Positions 26,044-36,890 of a DNA stretch of 64,000 nt are shown here, in pieces (positions within the stretch are counted from its first letter, which is position 1; every line of letters begins with the position of its first letter). This DNA is from Prochilodus magdalenae (Eukaryota > Chordata > Actinopteri > Characiformes > Prochilodontidae), in the NCBI GenBank assembly GCA_024036415.1, contig JAMWET010003177.1:1053501-1117500 (forward strand), written 5' to 3'. The position numbers were made by a program, and so were the translations under genes. The notes below the pieces were generated by a model. It saw only the letters and a program-made list of their open reading frames with translations, was not told the origin of the DNA and did no database searches.

Positions 26044-26441
26044 GCGCTTTTTACAGATGTTGTCACAAAGCAGCTTTACAAAGACACTGGTGCCCCCAAT
26101 GAGTAAGCCAAGTGTGACAGAGGCAAGGACAAGCTCCCTCAGTTCAAAAGGAAGAAACCTTGAGAGGAACCAGGACTCAAAAAGGAAACCTAGCCTCCTC
26201 GGATCAACAAGACAAGCAAATAAAGGAGTGTTCAGTGTTTGTAAGGTAGAGTAATAAATGTCTTTTAGTCCGTAAGTAGTTGGGTCATCAGATGGGTCAG
26301 CAGGATTCAGGTCAATCTTCCGAAATGCAGGACAGCCAGGAGCTCCATGGTGGTTAAAGGCAAGCAGTGGCACCCAGTCAAAGCAGATGTAGCAACAGCA
26401 TCAGACCACACAGGATGGGCAGCAGGTCATCTCAGGCAGAG
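26044..26441 (+). repeat. Dispersed repeat family R1, copy 2
   Basis: Same motif order as 24211-24868: TTACAGATGTTGTCACAAAG, GAAGAAACCTTGAGAGGAAC, then a GGCACCCAGTCAAAGCAGAT end. Confidence 0.75.
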
Positions 26442-27785
26442 ACAACATACAGATTGTTAACTGCATGTGAGACAAAAGTGACCCACATATATAAAATCTC
26501 ATGGGGCCCACAAATCTGGTCCACTTCTGCCAGTGATGCAGCAGAGCTGCCCAGCTTTGTCTGACGTGTGGCCCCAATCTGCTGTATATGTTGCCTGCAT
26601 CTTGCACCCGGGAGCGGTTCGCCCAATTGCCGTCAATCTATGCCATAAGTGGGCCAGATTTGAGGCACAGCAATTTTGATAACTGGGTTGTTTCTTTAGA
26701 CAGAGGCGATATGCTGACAATAGTAAATCATTAATTTGTAAATCATTAGTTTAAATAAAGTTTTAACTTAAAGTTCTCTTTGTTTCAACATGTTCCCAAT
26801 CAGCCAATGTTAAAACTGTACTTCTGTGCATTGCTTGCAATCACACCTTTCCACCAGAGAGGTCTCTAAATCCCCCAAATGTACATAGTGTAGCTTTAAG
26901 TACCATAAAGAAGGAAAAACTGAATAAAGTACTCACTGTCTGCAACAGAGACCACATACATGTAGTACTGCTAAAGCACTCTATAACTCTATAAAGAGCA
27001 CAGCACATACAATGCAACCGGCCTGCTCTCTGGGGATATATGAAACACACTGAGACCAGGGGACTTGATTGACAGGCAGGTTGCTATGGGTGCACAGCAC
27101 CACAGAGTTTCTGTCTGGTGTGTGTGTATGTGTGATGTGAGGGATGCACGAGGAAGTGAATGTGTAATAACACAGAGATCAATAGCCGAAGTCAATAGCG
27201 CTCCAGTGGGCTGGATCAGGCTCCCATAGAGATCCTGCAGCAGCCTGTCAGAAAGCATTACAGCCAGACCACACAGGGGTCATGCACGCCACCTGAACTG
27301 GGATACGTCTGTACGAAATGATCACCAAATGTAGCGCGGGATGTATCACTGAATTAAACATGATGTGCACAAACCAGGCAGGAACAAGGTCACGGCTGCG
27401 CGCGCACCCGTCACGCGTACATACACATGCAATGCGTGGCATACGTTATTAATGTATACGTGTTCCTTTGACTCTCCCATGTGCCGCTTCTGCTTCCTAT
27501 CCTCCTTGTTACCAGTCACACAAAGGCGCGCGCACGCTGACACATGAACGCATAAATGCCCTGTGGGAGATGGGTGTTTGGCTCTCAGTGACTGTGGTTT
27601 CACTCAATGAAAAATGGATGAGACTAAAATTAGATCAACTAAAATTAGACAAAGTAAGAAAAACCACAGGCTTCAAAAATCCAGCTCTTAGTAAGTGAGA
27701 CTCTGTCACGCAGAGAGGTGATAAATACAGCGATGGAGCACAGATAGAGATATCTAGAGGTTTTTTTATCCATCTGCAAGCGAGT
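26442..27785. other. Unique sequence, no gene seen
   Basis: Short overlapping frames on both strands (26401-27603) have no domains and no codon pattern. CpG-bearing alternating purine-pyrimidine runs occur near 27395-27420. Confidence 0.35.
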
Positions 27786-27932
27786 TGCAAAACCCCTCCA
27801 ATTTGCCTCCTAAAGCTCCAGCAGCAGGCAGAGAGAAGCCTTAGATTGACTATTCTGTCAGTATTTTGACATCTCGGTAATAGTGATCTTGATAGAAGCG
27901 TCTAGGGGGTAGTTGGAGTCCTGGAATATATA
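27786..27932. repeat. Triplicated element T, copy 1
   Basis: It aligns with 34990-35160 through CCAATTTGCCT, AAAGCTCCAGC, CTTAGAT and TCTGTCAG, ending in CCTGGAATAT, and more weakly with 32678-32804. The Tc1-like element at 27931 abuts its right end. Confidence 0.65.
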
Positions 27933-28997
27933 CGCCCACCTAGCACTTTATTAGGAACACCTGTACACCTACTCATCATTCATGCAGTTATCTGATCAGC
28001 CAATCAAGTGGCAGCAGTGCAGTACATAAAATCATACAGATATAGACCAGCAGCTACGGGTCATGTTCACACCAACCATCAGGACAGGGGAAAAATGTGA
28101 TCTCAGTGATTTTGGCCGTGTTAGGATTGTTGCAGCCAGATGGGCTGGTTTGAGTATTTCTGTAACTTCTGATCTCCTTGGATTTTCACACACAACAGTC
28201 TCCGGAGTTTACTCAGAATGGAGCCGGAAAGATAAACATCCAGGGAACAGCAGTTTTGTGAATGGAATACGCCATGGTAGGAGAGGTCAGTAGAGAAGGG
28301 TCAGACCGGTTTGAGCTGACCAAAGACTAATAACTCAGATAACCACTCTGAATAAATGTGGTGAGCATGTCGAACCTCAATGTGGATGGGCTGCAACAGC
28401 AGAAGGCCACATGGGGTTTCACCTCTGTTAGCCAAAAACAAAAAGCTGAGTCCGTAGTGGCACAGGATCAGTGGACAGTTGAAGACTGGATAAACATAGC
28501 CTGTTGACGGGTGAATGTCAGGCTCTGCTTATGTACACAGATGGTAGGGTCAGAATTTGGTGCCAACAGCATCATTCTATCAACCTGTCTTGTGTCAGCA
28601 GTCCAGGCTGGTGAGAGTGATGGTGGATGGTGTGGGGAATGTTTTCTTGGCACACTTCAGACTGTTAATACTAATCAGTCACTGCCTAAACGCCATGGCC
28701 TGTTTGAGTATTATTGCTAACCATGTGCCATGTCACAAAGCAAGAAAGCAAAAGTAATATCAGGGTGGTTTCATGAACATGGCAATGAGTTCAGTGTTCT
28801 TCAGAGGCTTTCCAAGACACCAGACCTTTGAGAAGTGGTGGAATGGAAGATTCTCAGCACTACGGTGTGTCTGAACCATCTGCAGAGATAACATGATGAA
28901 CTCAGCATAGACCAAAACTCAAATGACTGTTTACATCATCTTTTGGGATCCATGCCAAGAAGGATTGAGGGAGGCTGTACCCTGCGTTAGTACAGTA
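27931..28997 (+). pseudogene. Degenerate Tc1/mariner transposase element
   Basis: The left end reads CACTTTATTAGGAACACC. A helix-turn-helix coding remnant follows at 28063-28293 (SVTSDLLGFSHTTVSGVYSE), then frameshifted DDE-domain remnants at about 28500-28740. A tail resembling the transposase C-terminus (GGATCCATGCCAAGAAGGAT) lies near 28945-28970. Multiple stops and frame changes make it nonfunctional. The right terminal repeat is not clear. Confidence 0.75.
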
Positions 28998-29093
28998 TTC
29001 AGACAGTACAGACCCTGCAGTACAAACATAGCCATAGCTTTCATTTTACTTATACATCAGCACATTTCACCCCACTGGCCATCATTGTGACAG

Positions 29094-29455
29094 TTATATG
29101 GTTATTATAGATACAGCTACCAAATAATATATAACATATGAGCTTATATGGTTCTATTATTAATATTTTAGTACAATCATGATGCCATATTTACATTGAC
29201 CGCACAGGAGCTGTGGCTAACGCTTAATTTCACATTCCTCTAGTTAAGTTCTCAGTATTAGCCAAGTACCTATAAGATACGAACCCTAAAGTACACTATA
29301 TGGCCAAATATATGTGGACAGCCCTTCTAATAAATGAGTTCAGGTCTTTCAACTCTACCCGTTGCTATCTGGTGTATAAAATCAAGCACAAGTCATGCAA
29401 TCTCCATAAACAAACACTGGCAGTACAATGGCTTATATTGAAAAGCTCAGTGACT
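29094..29455. repeat. Local direct duplication D2, copy 1
   Basis: It matches 30739-31055 from TTATATGGTTATTATAGATA through TATTGAAAAGCTCAGTGAC, with one indel of about 40 bp near 29130. It includes unique flank plus the left end of the Tc1-like element at 29292, so the copying event took in a piece of a pre-existing insertion. Confidence 0.85.
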
Positions 29456-29985
29456 TTATCCGTGGCTTTATACGATGTTGCCTTTGCCACAAGACAGTTT
29501 GTGAAATATCACAAAGCAGTAGAGCATGCAGTCTCAGAGAGCGGGGCCACAGAGTGCTGAAGTGCAAGATACATAAAAATAGCCTAACCTTCCAAACTCC
29601 AGAAGTCACATTATTGCATGTTACGCTGTGCATTGGAAGCTTCATGAAATGAGTGTCTATGGATGAGCAGGTGCAGACAAGGCTGAGAGTACTGTGTGCA
29701 ATGCCAGGCGTCGACTGAAGTCCTTTATGCAGCCACTGAAGTCTAGAGTGGTCCTAACGTTCTCTGGAGTGATGAATCACACTTCAATGTCTGGTAGTCT
29801 GGGGATCAGTGGAATCAGTGGATTTTGAGGATCTTGTGGTTCTTGAATCTCTCCCAGAGAGGCGGAGACTGTTATAGCTGCAAGTAGGGGCCAGCTATAT
29901 AAAATGTCTATGGATTTGAAATAAGATGTCCTTGAAGTTCGCATAGGTGTGATGGTCCAATGACCAAATGCTATGTTAGTCATAT
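29292..29985 (+). pseudogene. Second Tc1/mariner family, internally deleted
   Basis: The left end is TACACTATATGGCCAAATAT. A start-codon region at 29428 reads MAYIEKLSDFIRGF, followed by frameshifted remnants and a DDE-region fragment near 29765-29790 (TGATGAATCACACTTCAATG). The right part near 29925-29975 resembles this family's 3' end. Full-length relatives are about 1.6 kb, so roughly half is missing. Confidence 0.7.
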
Positions 29986-29987
29986 AA

Positions 29988-30737
29988 CTACAACCCCAAC
30001 CAGATAGAGTTGGTACAGAAGTTGTGGAAAATGCTAATAAAGCAACACAGTATTTCTTATAAGTACTTTGACTTTTATTTCATTGCAGACAGTATAAGCC
30101 AAGATACTTCATGTTTGTCTTCTAAACCTAATTTCATTTGCTGCATTCATTCCTGCATTTCAGGCCTGCAAGACTTCCTGGGAAAGTTGGGACAGTAAAT
30201 TATATACCTCTTGTAATGTTGCCATTATTTAGTAAGTAATTGTGTGTTTCAGGTGGTAATTTGTCCCTTTCATCCTCACAAGGTGTGTAAAGGAATCGTT
30301 GGTGTCACATTCTTTGCTTCCAAATTCTCCACACATTCTCTACTGAGGACAGGTCAGGACTAGAGGCAGGTCAGTCCAGTACCTGTACCCTCGGCTCCAT
30401 AGCCGTGCCTTTGCAATATGTGGTTTTGCTTTGTCTTGTTGAAACATGCAGGGTGTCCCTGGAAAGCACGTCTTCTTGAAGGCAGCATATGTTGCTCTCA
30501 GATCTCAGTGCACGTTTCTACATTATTGATGTATCACAGAAGTGAAAATGACCTTTGCCAAGAGCACTGACATACTGACCCCATACCATGACAGAGCCTG
30601 GTGTTCAGGTCCCTAGACCATTTGGATCTGAGCACACGTGGCCCTTTTCTTCCAGATAAAGATCTGGAATACTGATCTGGCTGACCACAGTACATGTTTC
30701 TACTATGTAATGGTCCATCCCAGAGAGGCTTCTGGAC
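29988..30737 (-). pseudogene. Third Tc1/mariner-like remnant
   Basis: It starts ACTACAACCCCAACCAG, with AAAGTTGGGACAG at about 30184-30196. The bulk matches in layout the reverse-strand transposase of the AGTTGGGAC family, including a CTGTTGAAACATGC-like segment near 30438. It is heavily decayed, with no open frame over 70 codons. Confidence 0.6.
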
Positions 30738-30738
30738 A

Positions 30739-31055
30739 TTATATGGTTATTATAGATACAGCTACCAAATTTGGTAATCCCGATCCAAATCATGATGCCA
30801 TATTTACATTGACGTGCTAATGCTTAATTTCACATTCCCCTAGGTAAGTTCTCAGTATTAGCCAAGTACCTATAACATACACACTCCGAAGTACACTATA
30901 TGGCCAAATATATGTGGACAGCCCTTCTAATAAATTAGGTCAGGTCTTTCAACTATACCTGTTGCTATCTGGTGTATAAAATCAAGCACAAAGTAATGCA
31001 ATCTCCATAAACAAACACTGGCAGTACAATGGCTTATATTGAAAAGCTCAGTGAC
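30739..31055. repeat. Local direct duplication D2, copy 2
   Basis: Partner of 29094-29455. It ends abruptly 27 bp into the transposase start region (GTGAC followed by unrelated sequence). Confidence 0.85.
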
Positions 31056-31660
31056 ATGGTTAACATAAGGCTGCTGTTTTATACAGTAAAGTTTTAGGTA
31101 CGTTGGTGAATGTAACTCTCTATTATAGTGCTTGATAAAGATGTGCCAAAGTAGACCTGTGCCCATTTGGCAATATGAACAAATGAAATGAAGCTGACCA
31201 GACAAAACATCACATTTCTTGGGTACACACTGCCTGTGATGAAACAAAAATTACATGTACAAAACACTGTGGGGGTTTATGTGCATTTTTCATGATGTCC
31301 CACATTTTCTAATGTAGGGTTGTTTTTTAGCCTAGATAATCATTTTATATGATTGTAACTTCAATCAACTATCTTATGCCTTTTAATAGAAAGTAGATCA
31401 TCAGTAAAGCCACAGTAAAATCCTTGCTCTCTTTCATATGCTGTATCTTATATCTTCACTTTGTCTGAAGCTTGAACATGGTAATTCAGTAGAGACTAGG
31501 TTCAGCATAAATGTGACCAAACCCTGAGTTTGTACAGTTCTAAAGGAGATGTCAACATGTTTCCCGACAAATGCTAAACCGTAAATAAAGTTGCTGGTTG
31601 TCTCGATTCGGAAATTTGAAATTTGTATGTAAGCGGTGTAGTTGGTCACGTGACCAGTAC
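31056..31660. other. Unique sequence, no gene seen
   Basis: No repeat or domain recognised. Confidence 0.35.
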
Positions 31661-31964
31661 AAACTGCTGTTTCTTATTTTTGCATTATAACCTATAGGAT
31701 ACTTATATATATACTTATAGGAAACGGCTACCTGAAAGCATCTTGCTATCTTCGTATAGCTTTCTTCTGCTTTGAGGGGATTAGATATTTTAAAGATCAG
31801 AGTGCTGGGCAGCTGCTAGGAGGAGCTATTGGCTGTTGAAAGTTAGGATGAGGTTTGAGGCGTTTGAATATTTATTAAGCTTTGAATCTGGAACACCTAA
31901 ACATGGCTGTGAACAAGCCACAGGCCTAGTGTTCTGAGTGCTCTGAGAGCTCAGATCTGGGGGT
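31661..31964. repeat. Local direct duplication D3, copy 1
   Basis: It is nearly identical to 33343-33636, from AACTGCTGTTTCTTATTTTT to AGCTCAGATCTGGGGGT. The main difference is an extra TGCTCTGAG within GTTCTGAG repeats. By eye there are fewer than ten other substitutions in about 294 bp. Confidence 0.92.
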
Positions 31965-32086
31965 TTACTTCTAGTGTGCACCTAAAAAAAACATATCTGC
32001 ATTAAAACTCTACAAGTAAAACATGTTACAGTACAGCTTTATTTTCATCTATCTGTCATTAACATTCTTGATATTTTAATAAAACT

Positions 32087-32533
32087 GTTGTCATGCCTGA
32101 TGGTTCTCCTCTCACCTCCGATCTCCTGGACTCCATTTCCCATAATCCACCACCTGATGTCACGTGTTCATCCTTACCCAATCACACCCCGTTGCCTCAC
32201 TCTTGGTCACCTGTTGTTAATTAGTCTGTTTGTTTAAATAGTCTTTCACACTGACTCATTGCGAAGTATTGCCACTCTGTTGAGTACTGAGTGTTCTCTC
32301 TCTGTTTGATCTTGTTACTCTGGCTTTTTTTTGAGTCTCTGGTTTACTCCTCTTGTTTATCCCCTTTGGTACCTCTGCCTGGTCTGATTGTCTGCTTGGT
32401 TTGACCCTAGCCTGTTTATTGACTCAGACTTGGTTTAGCCCTTGATTGTATTTCTCTGTTCTTGTTGTTGCTGTGTTTCAGTACAACCTATTTAATAAAC
32501 TGTGCCTTGCTTTTAGTTCAGCGCGCGTCACAA
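32087..32533 (+). mobile_element. Solo-LTR-like dispersed repeat with AATAAA
   Basis: It starts TGTTGTCATGCCTG and ends GCGCGTCACAAC, with AATAAA at 32494-32499. This is the best-preserved of the family. No internal retroelement genes are present on either side, consistent with a solo LTR. Confidence 0.5.
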
Positions 32534-32677
32534 CCTGTTTGTCCATTGTCACAACTGTACAGATGGGACAGATGTAACTGATGGGATAACACAGTAATTT
32601 GTGTTTAGTGGGCCTTGTGTATCACTATGCCCTCCTTTCATAGGTAAAGTGGAAGGTTATCTTTGCTATATGTAGGA

Positions 32678-32804
32678 TGTGTACACTAAACCATTTGGAG
32701 GTCTCAGTAAGATGAAGAAATCCCCTCTCATTTTCTCTCTAAAACCCCAGCAGCCAGCAGAGAGGCGCTTTAGAACGAAGCTTCTGTCAGTATTTGACAC
32801 ATGG
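32678..32804. repeat. Triplicated element T, copy 2
   Basis: Aligns with 34990-35160 at GTGTACA, CATTTGGAG, CCCCAGCAGCCAGCAGAGAG, CTTTAGA and CTTCTGTCAGTATTTGAC. It is more diverged than copies 1 and 3 are from each other. Confidence 0.6.
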
Positions 32805-33342
32805 TGAGTGATTGTGTTGGAGGAATGACATAGGAATATGTAAGTGCACATAATGCTGTGTACCATGCTCGAAAGCTGCACACATACAGCTTACAAGTAT
32901 TCAGCCATATATGCATTTTATAGGGTTTATCATTGATACTGTAAAACACTGTATGTAGATTGTGACCGGTGGGCTAATGCTGTGGCCCATGTTTACTGCT
33001 GATAATCCAGACTGTCAAAGTCTTCTTTCATGTAGCCTGAGTTTATAGGAGGTTTAGACATTCTAGAACATTTTTCGCGTCAGGTTTGTTTACGCGTTCC
33101 TTTGCAAGCTTCTCATGCTGAAGTTTGTGGTGAGGACGCAGGAAAGGGTTTTCTTCTTTGTGTGATTCTTTCATGAAGGTCATATTAGTGCAAGTGTTGT
33201 GGCACAGTAGCACAGTGGACCCCCAGTCCGGAGGTCTGCTAAATCTTTCTGAAGGTCAGAGGGCTTTCGATTGGCCTTTCTAGCATTCCTACATGCAGTT
33301 AGATCTCTCTGAAAGTTCTCTTGGTCTTTCCTTCACCATTCC
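32805..33342. other. Unique sequence, no gene seen
   Basis: Between element T copy 2 and duplication D3 copy 2; nothing recognised. Confidence 0.35.
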
Positions 33343-33636
33343 AACTGCTGTTTCTTATTTTTGCATTATAACCTATAGGATACTTATATGTATACTTATA
33401 GGACACGGCTACCTGAAAGCATCTTGCTATCTTCGTATAGCTTTCTTCTGCTTTGAGGGGATTAGATATTTTAAAGATCAGAGTGCTGGGCAGCTGCTAG
33501 GAGGAGCTATTGGCTGTTGAAAGTTAGGATGAGGTTTGAGGCGTTTGAATATTTATTAAGCTTTGAATCTGGAACACCTAAACATGGCTGTGAACAAGCC
33601 ACAGGCCTAGTGTTCTGAGAGCTCAGATCTGGGGGT
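33343..33636. repeat. Local direct duplication D3, copy 2
   Basis: Partner of 31661-31964. A 75-codon frame begins just upstream and runs through it (33293-33520). It is not conserved in the partner copy's flank and is not called. Confidence 0.92.
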
Positions 33637-34231
33637 GCCCTAACTTTTGCATGGTGGTCATTGTACAAAACAATAATAATGGACTAACACTGCACTGTTT
33701 CGTCTTTTACTTCATGCCTTTTGAAGATCAGTTCATCTTCTACTCACTTAACTATTCAGAGAAACAGATATTTTGACCAGCGGTGACCAAACTTTTGCAT
33801 AATTGATTAACTGATGCAACTTTCAGCTCTGTAGTTTCCCCCCAGGCACAGCTGTGACCAAACTTCTAATATTTATAATATCACTAACAACCCCCCACTC
33901 CCCCACCCCTGAAAGAAACCCCTGAAATTCAGATTTCTGAAGCGTATTCGGTGGACTCCAAAACATTGTTATGCCCTATTTTTATTTTGCAGCTTTTCAA
34001 AAACATACATATCTGCCTTTTCCTCAATTTCTGGTTTGGTACCACTTTAGAATGAGGATCCCCTTATAAAGTATTTATTATGGGGTTTATTTAGTATTTA
34101 TTATCAACTTATTAACGGTTTAGTTAGTTCATAAACACTTTACAAAGTATTAATAAGCAGTTATAACATATAAATAAAAAAACCTGCCTGGTTTGATGCT
34201 GACTGATGCAAAGTAAGGTCAGTATAAAGAA
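33637..34231. other. Unique sequence, no gene seen
   Basis: GACCAAACTTTTGCAT-type motifs near 33780-33800 and 33850 suggest a worn inverted-repeat element, but its boundaries are unclear. Confidence 0.3.
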
Positions 34232-34739
34232 TTCAGGTTTACTGCACAATCATTTATTAGTATGGTGTAGGGCCTCCTTTTGCGGCCAATACAGCGTCAG
34301 TTCATCTTGGGAATGACATATACTGCGTCCTGCACAGTGGTCAGAGGGATTTTAAGCCATCCTTCTTGCAGGATAGTGGCCAGGTCACTACGTGATGCTG
34401 GTGGAGGTTCATCCTTCTTGGTGATATGCTGACATTACCCTGGATACCGTGGCTCTTGATACATCACAAAGACTTGCTGTCTTGGTCACAGATGCACCAG
34501 CAAGACGTGCACCAACAATTTGTCCTCTTTTGAACTCTGGTATGTCACCCATAATGTTGTGTGCATTGCAGTATTTGGAGCAGAACTGTGCTCTTACCTG
34601 CTAACTGAACCTTCACACTCTGCTCTTACTGGTGCAATGTGCAATTAATGAAGATTGGCCACCAGGCTGGTCCAATTTAGCCATGAGACCTCCCACTCTA
34701 AAATGACAGGTGTTTCAGTTTCATTGTCCAACCCCTGTA
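34232..34739 (-). mobile_element. Fourth Tc1/mariner family, deleted copy
   Basis: Read in reverse it begins at the terminal repeat ACAGGGGTTGGACAATGAAA (near 34739) and ends with the transposase C-terminal region around TTAGTATGGTGTAGGGCC. The terminal repeat proper is missing on the 34232 side. The junction near 34410-34420 marks a large internal deletion removing most of the transposase. The remaining segments are well preserved. Confidence 0.75.
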
Positions 34740-34989
34740 ATTAATAACAGTTAATACAGGTTTATAAGGTTGTCTTATTCTAATGTGACACCTTTAGTTT
34801 TCACATAATATAAACACAGCAGTTGCATTGTTGAAAATTTCATGATGAATGGACCAATGGGAATGCTTCAAAATCATTTCTACATGAGCTCACATTAAAA
34901 CTGTAAAGTTACTATTTTGAATAGGCTGTTTGTTTGTTTTGGACAGTGAAGACATGTTAAGTGGGACAAAGGCTAGTTTAATCTACCCA

Positions 34990-35160
34990 CGTGTACATTT
35001 AGTCATTTGGAGATGCAAAAAAGCCCTTCCAATTTGCCTGCCGAAGCTCCAGCCGCCAGCAGAGAGAGGCCTTAGATCGACACTTCTGTCAGCATTTGAC
35101 GTCTCTGTAAGAGGGCTCTCGATGGAGGAGTGTAGGAGATAGCAGGAGCCCTGGAATATG
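34990..35160. repeat. Triplicated element T, copy 3
   Basis: The longest of the three copies, with CCAATTTGCCTGCCGAAGCT and CAGCATTTGACGTCTCTGTA. The composition is neither microsatellite nor transposon-like. It could be a conserved noncoding element with two degraded local copies. Confidence 0.65.
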
Positions 35161-36117
35161 TGAAAATGGATTTGTGTGTGTGTGTGTGTATGGGAGAAAG
35201 AGGAGATAGATAAAGAGCGAGGGAACCTGTGTGTGCCTAGGTATTCTCCGCTATAATGGAGCTGATCTCAGCTCTCTATGAGTATGCCGTGTATGATGAT
35301 TTATTGATTAACTTCAACGTCGAAAGCGCCTTCCCTTGATCCAGTCAACTTTGGGCCGAATTACATCAGCGCTCATTCGCTCTCCAGCTGCGACTGCTGT
35401 CGTCAGAGCGGCCTTAAGCTTCCAGTGGATTGAATTGAATTATTAACTCATTAAAACTTAATAAACTCCTCCGGTGAGCGGGGCTGCTGTCTCTAACGAA
35501 GCCCAGCTCCCCCCTCCTAATACACCACCCCCCCCATCAACCCCTTCCCCCCTACCCCCCTACACCATCACCATCACTAGACATGCTCTCTCAGTCTTCA
35601 TTCTGACACCGACACTGGCAGGCAGGCTTCAGACACGCAGCAGGCGAAGCGGGCAGAACCGTGAATGAGACCGAACTGTGTGAAGCCTCGCCAATGCTTT
35701 TCTCTCTTACACACACACACAAGGCCAATCTCACTCTCCCTCAGAAGCCGATACGGTGACAAATGCCGCGGCGTCCGCTGATATTGATTTGAAAGGAAAG
35801 CCCACTACTGCGCTTACTAATCGCTCTGAGTTGTCGAATGGAAAGCCAGCCAAGTTCATGTCCTAGCACAGTCTCTACTGTCTGGATTAAAGATGTGAAG
35901 CGGGCTCCGCAATCCGTGCAGCTGCATGAACATTTTGCGACTCTATGCTCAATTTAAATAGACTGCTAGCACTAGATAAATGCACAGAGTGCTGAGGACT
36001 GCTCAAATGCACAACACATATAGACTCCTTATCTATTGGTTGTCATTCCTGTGCTGAATTATAACCCCTTTGTAACCCTATATGAAGCTGCCATGGGATG
36101 CATTTATCTGCCCATAT
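35161..36117. other. Unique sequence; possible conserved noncoding DNA
   Basis: No gene is seen. Segments at about 35270-35480 and 35745-35900 are repeat-free, CpG-bearing and of balanced composition, with AATTGAATTATTAACTCATT inside. They are candidates for a conserved enhancer, untested. Confidence 0.25.
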
Positions 36118-36776
36118 CTCTGATGTCTGCATAGAGGTCTGCACGGTGGTGCAGCAGGAAGTGCTGTTGCCTTACAGGAACAAGGACCTGGGTTTCATTC
36201 CTGCCCAGGGCATCCGGGGTCATTTCTGTGTGGAGTTTGCATGATCTCCACGTGTCTGTGTGGGTTTCCTCTGGGTGCTCCGGTTTTCTCCCGAAGTCCA
36301 ATGACATGCAGTCACAGGGGTTTGGAGATTGTAACGGTCACTTTAAGGCAGGTGCAGTGAGCATGTGCACGGTGGAGAGCTGGAGCGAATAATGGAGAGT
36401 GTGGAGGAAAGCGCGGGAGAGAATGTGCGTGTGGTGAACTGTACTAGGTTGTAGCCTGGGTTCTCCAACTGTGTTATCTGGGAACTTGTGACGAGTGAAG
36501 TCTCGGTGCTCTCATTGTTCAGTAAACTGGCCCCCGAAACCCCTTCACGACGTGTTCCCTGTGTATCTCTTCATGGAAGCTAAGTATCCACCTCTCTACG
36601 AGAGCACCCACCTATCACCATACTTCCATTCGTTACAAGATGCTAAATTGCCCATAGGTATGAGTGTATGGGACTGCCCTGTGAAAGATTGGTGGGCTAT
36701 CCAGGGTGTTTCCTGTCTTCTGCCTATTGAAGGCTGGGATAGATTCCAGCAGCCCCCATGAAGGATAAACTGGTTT
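36118..36776 (+). mobile_element. SINE/LINE-like dispersed repeat, interrupted
   Basis: The left part (36118-36329) has CTGCACGGTGGTGCAGCAGG, a degenerate B-box-like GGGTTTCATTCC and GTGTGGGTTTCCTCTGGGTG. The right part (36638-36776) continues it with CTAAATTGCCCATAGGT and GCTGGGATAGATTCCAGCAG. From memory this is the usual continuous order for a widespread teleost repeat. A 308-bp insertion separates the two parts. Confidence 0.7.
36330..36637 (+). mobile_element. Solo LTR, 308 bp, with 4-bp target duplication
   Basis: It begins TGTAACG and ends CGTTACA (TG...CA with a 7-bp inverted repeat). AGAT flanks it on both sides (36326-36329 and 36638-36641). Removing it restores the continuous flanking repeat. 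An AGTAAA near 36520 could be the polyadenylation signal. The size, ends and duplication fit an LTR retrotransposon reduced to one LTR. Confidence 0.75.
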
Positions 36777-36819
36777 CAGTGAGTGAGTGAGTGAGTGAGT
36801 GAGTGAGTGAGTAAGTGAG

Positions 36820-36890
<71 letters not shown>
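36777..36890. repeat. (GAGT)n then (GATT)n microsatellite
   Basis: This is the tetranucleotide tail of the preceding dispersed repeat: about 40 bp of GAGT units followed by about 70 bp of GATT units. Confidence 0.95.
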
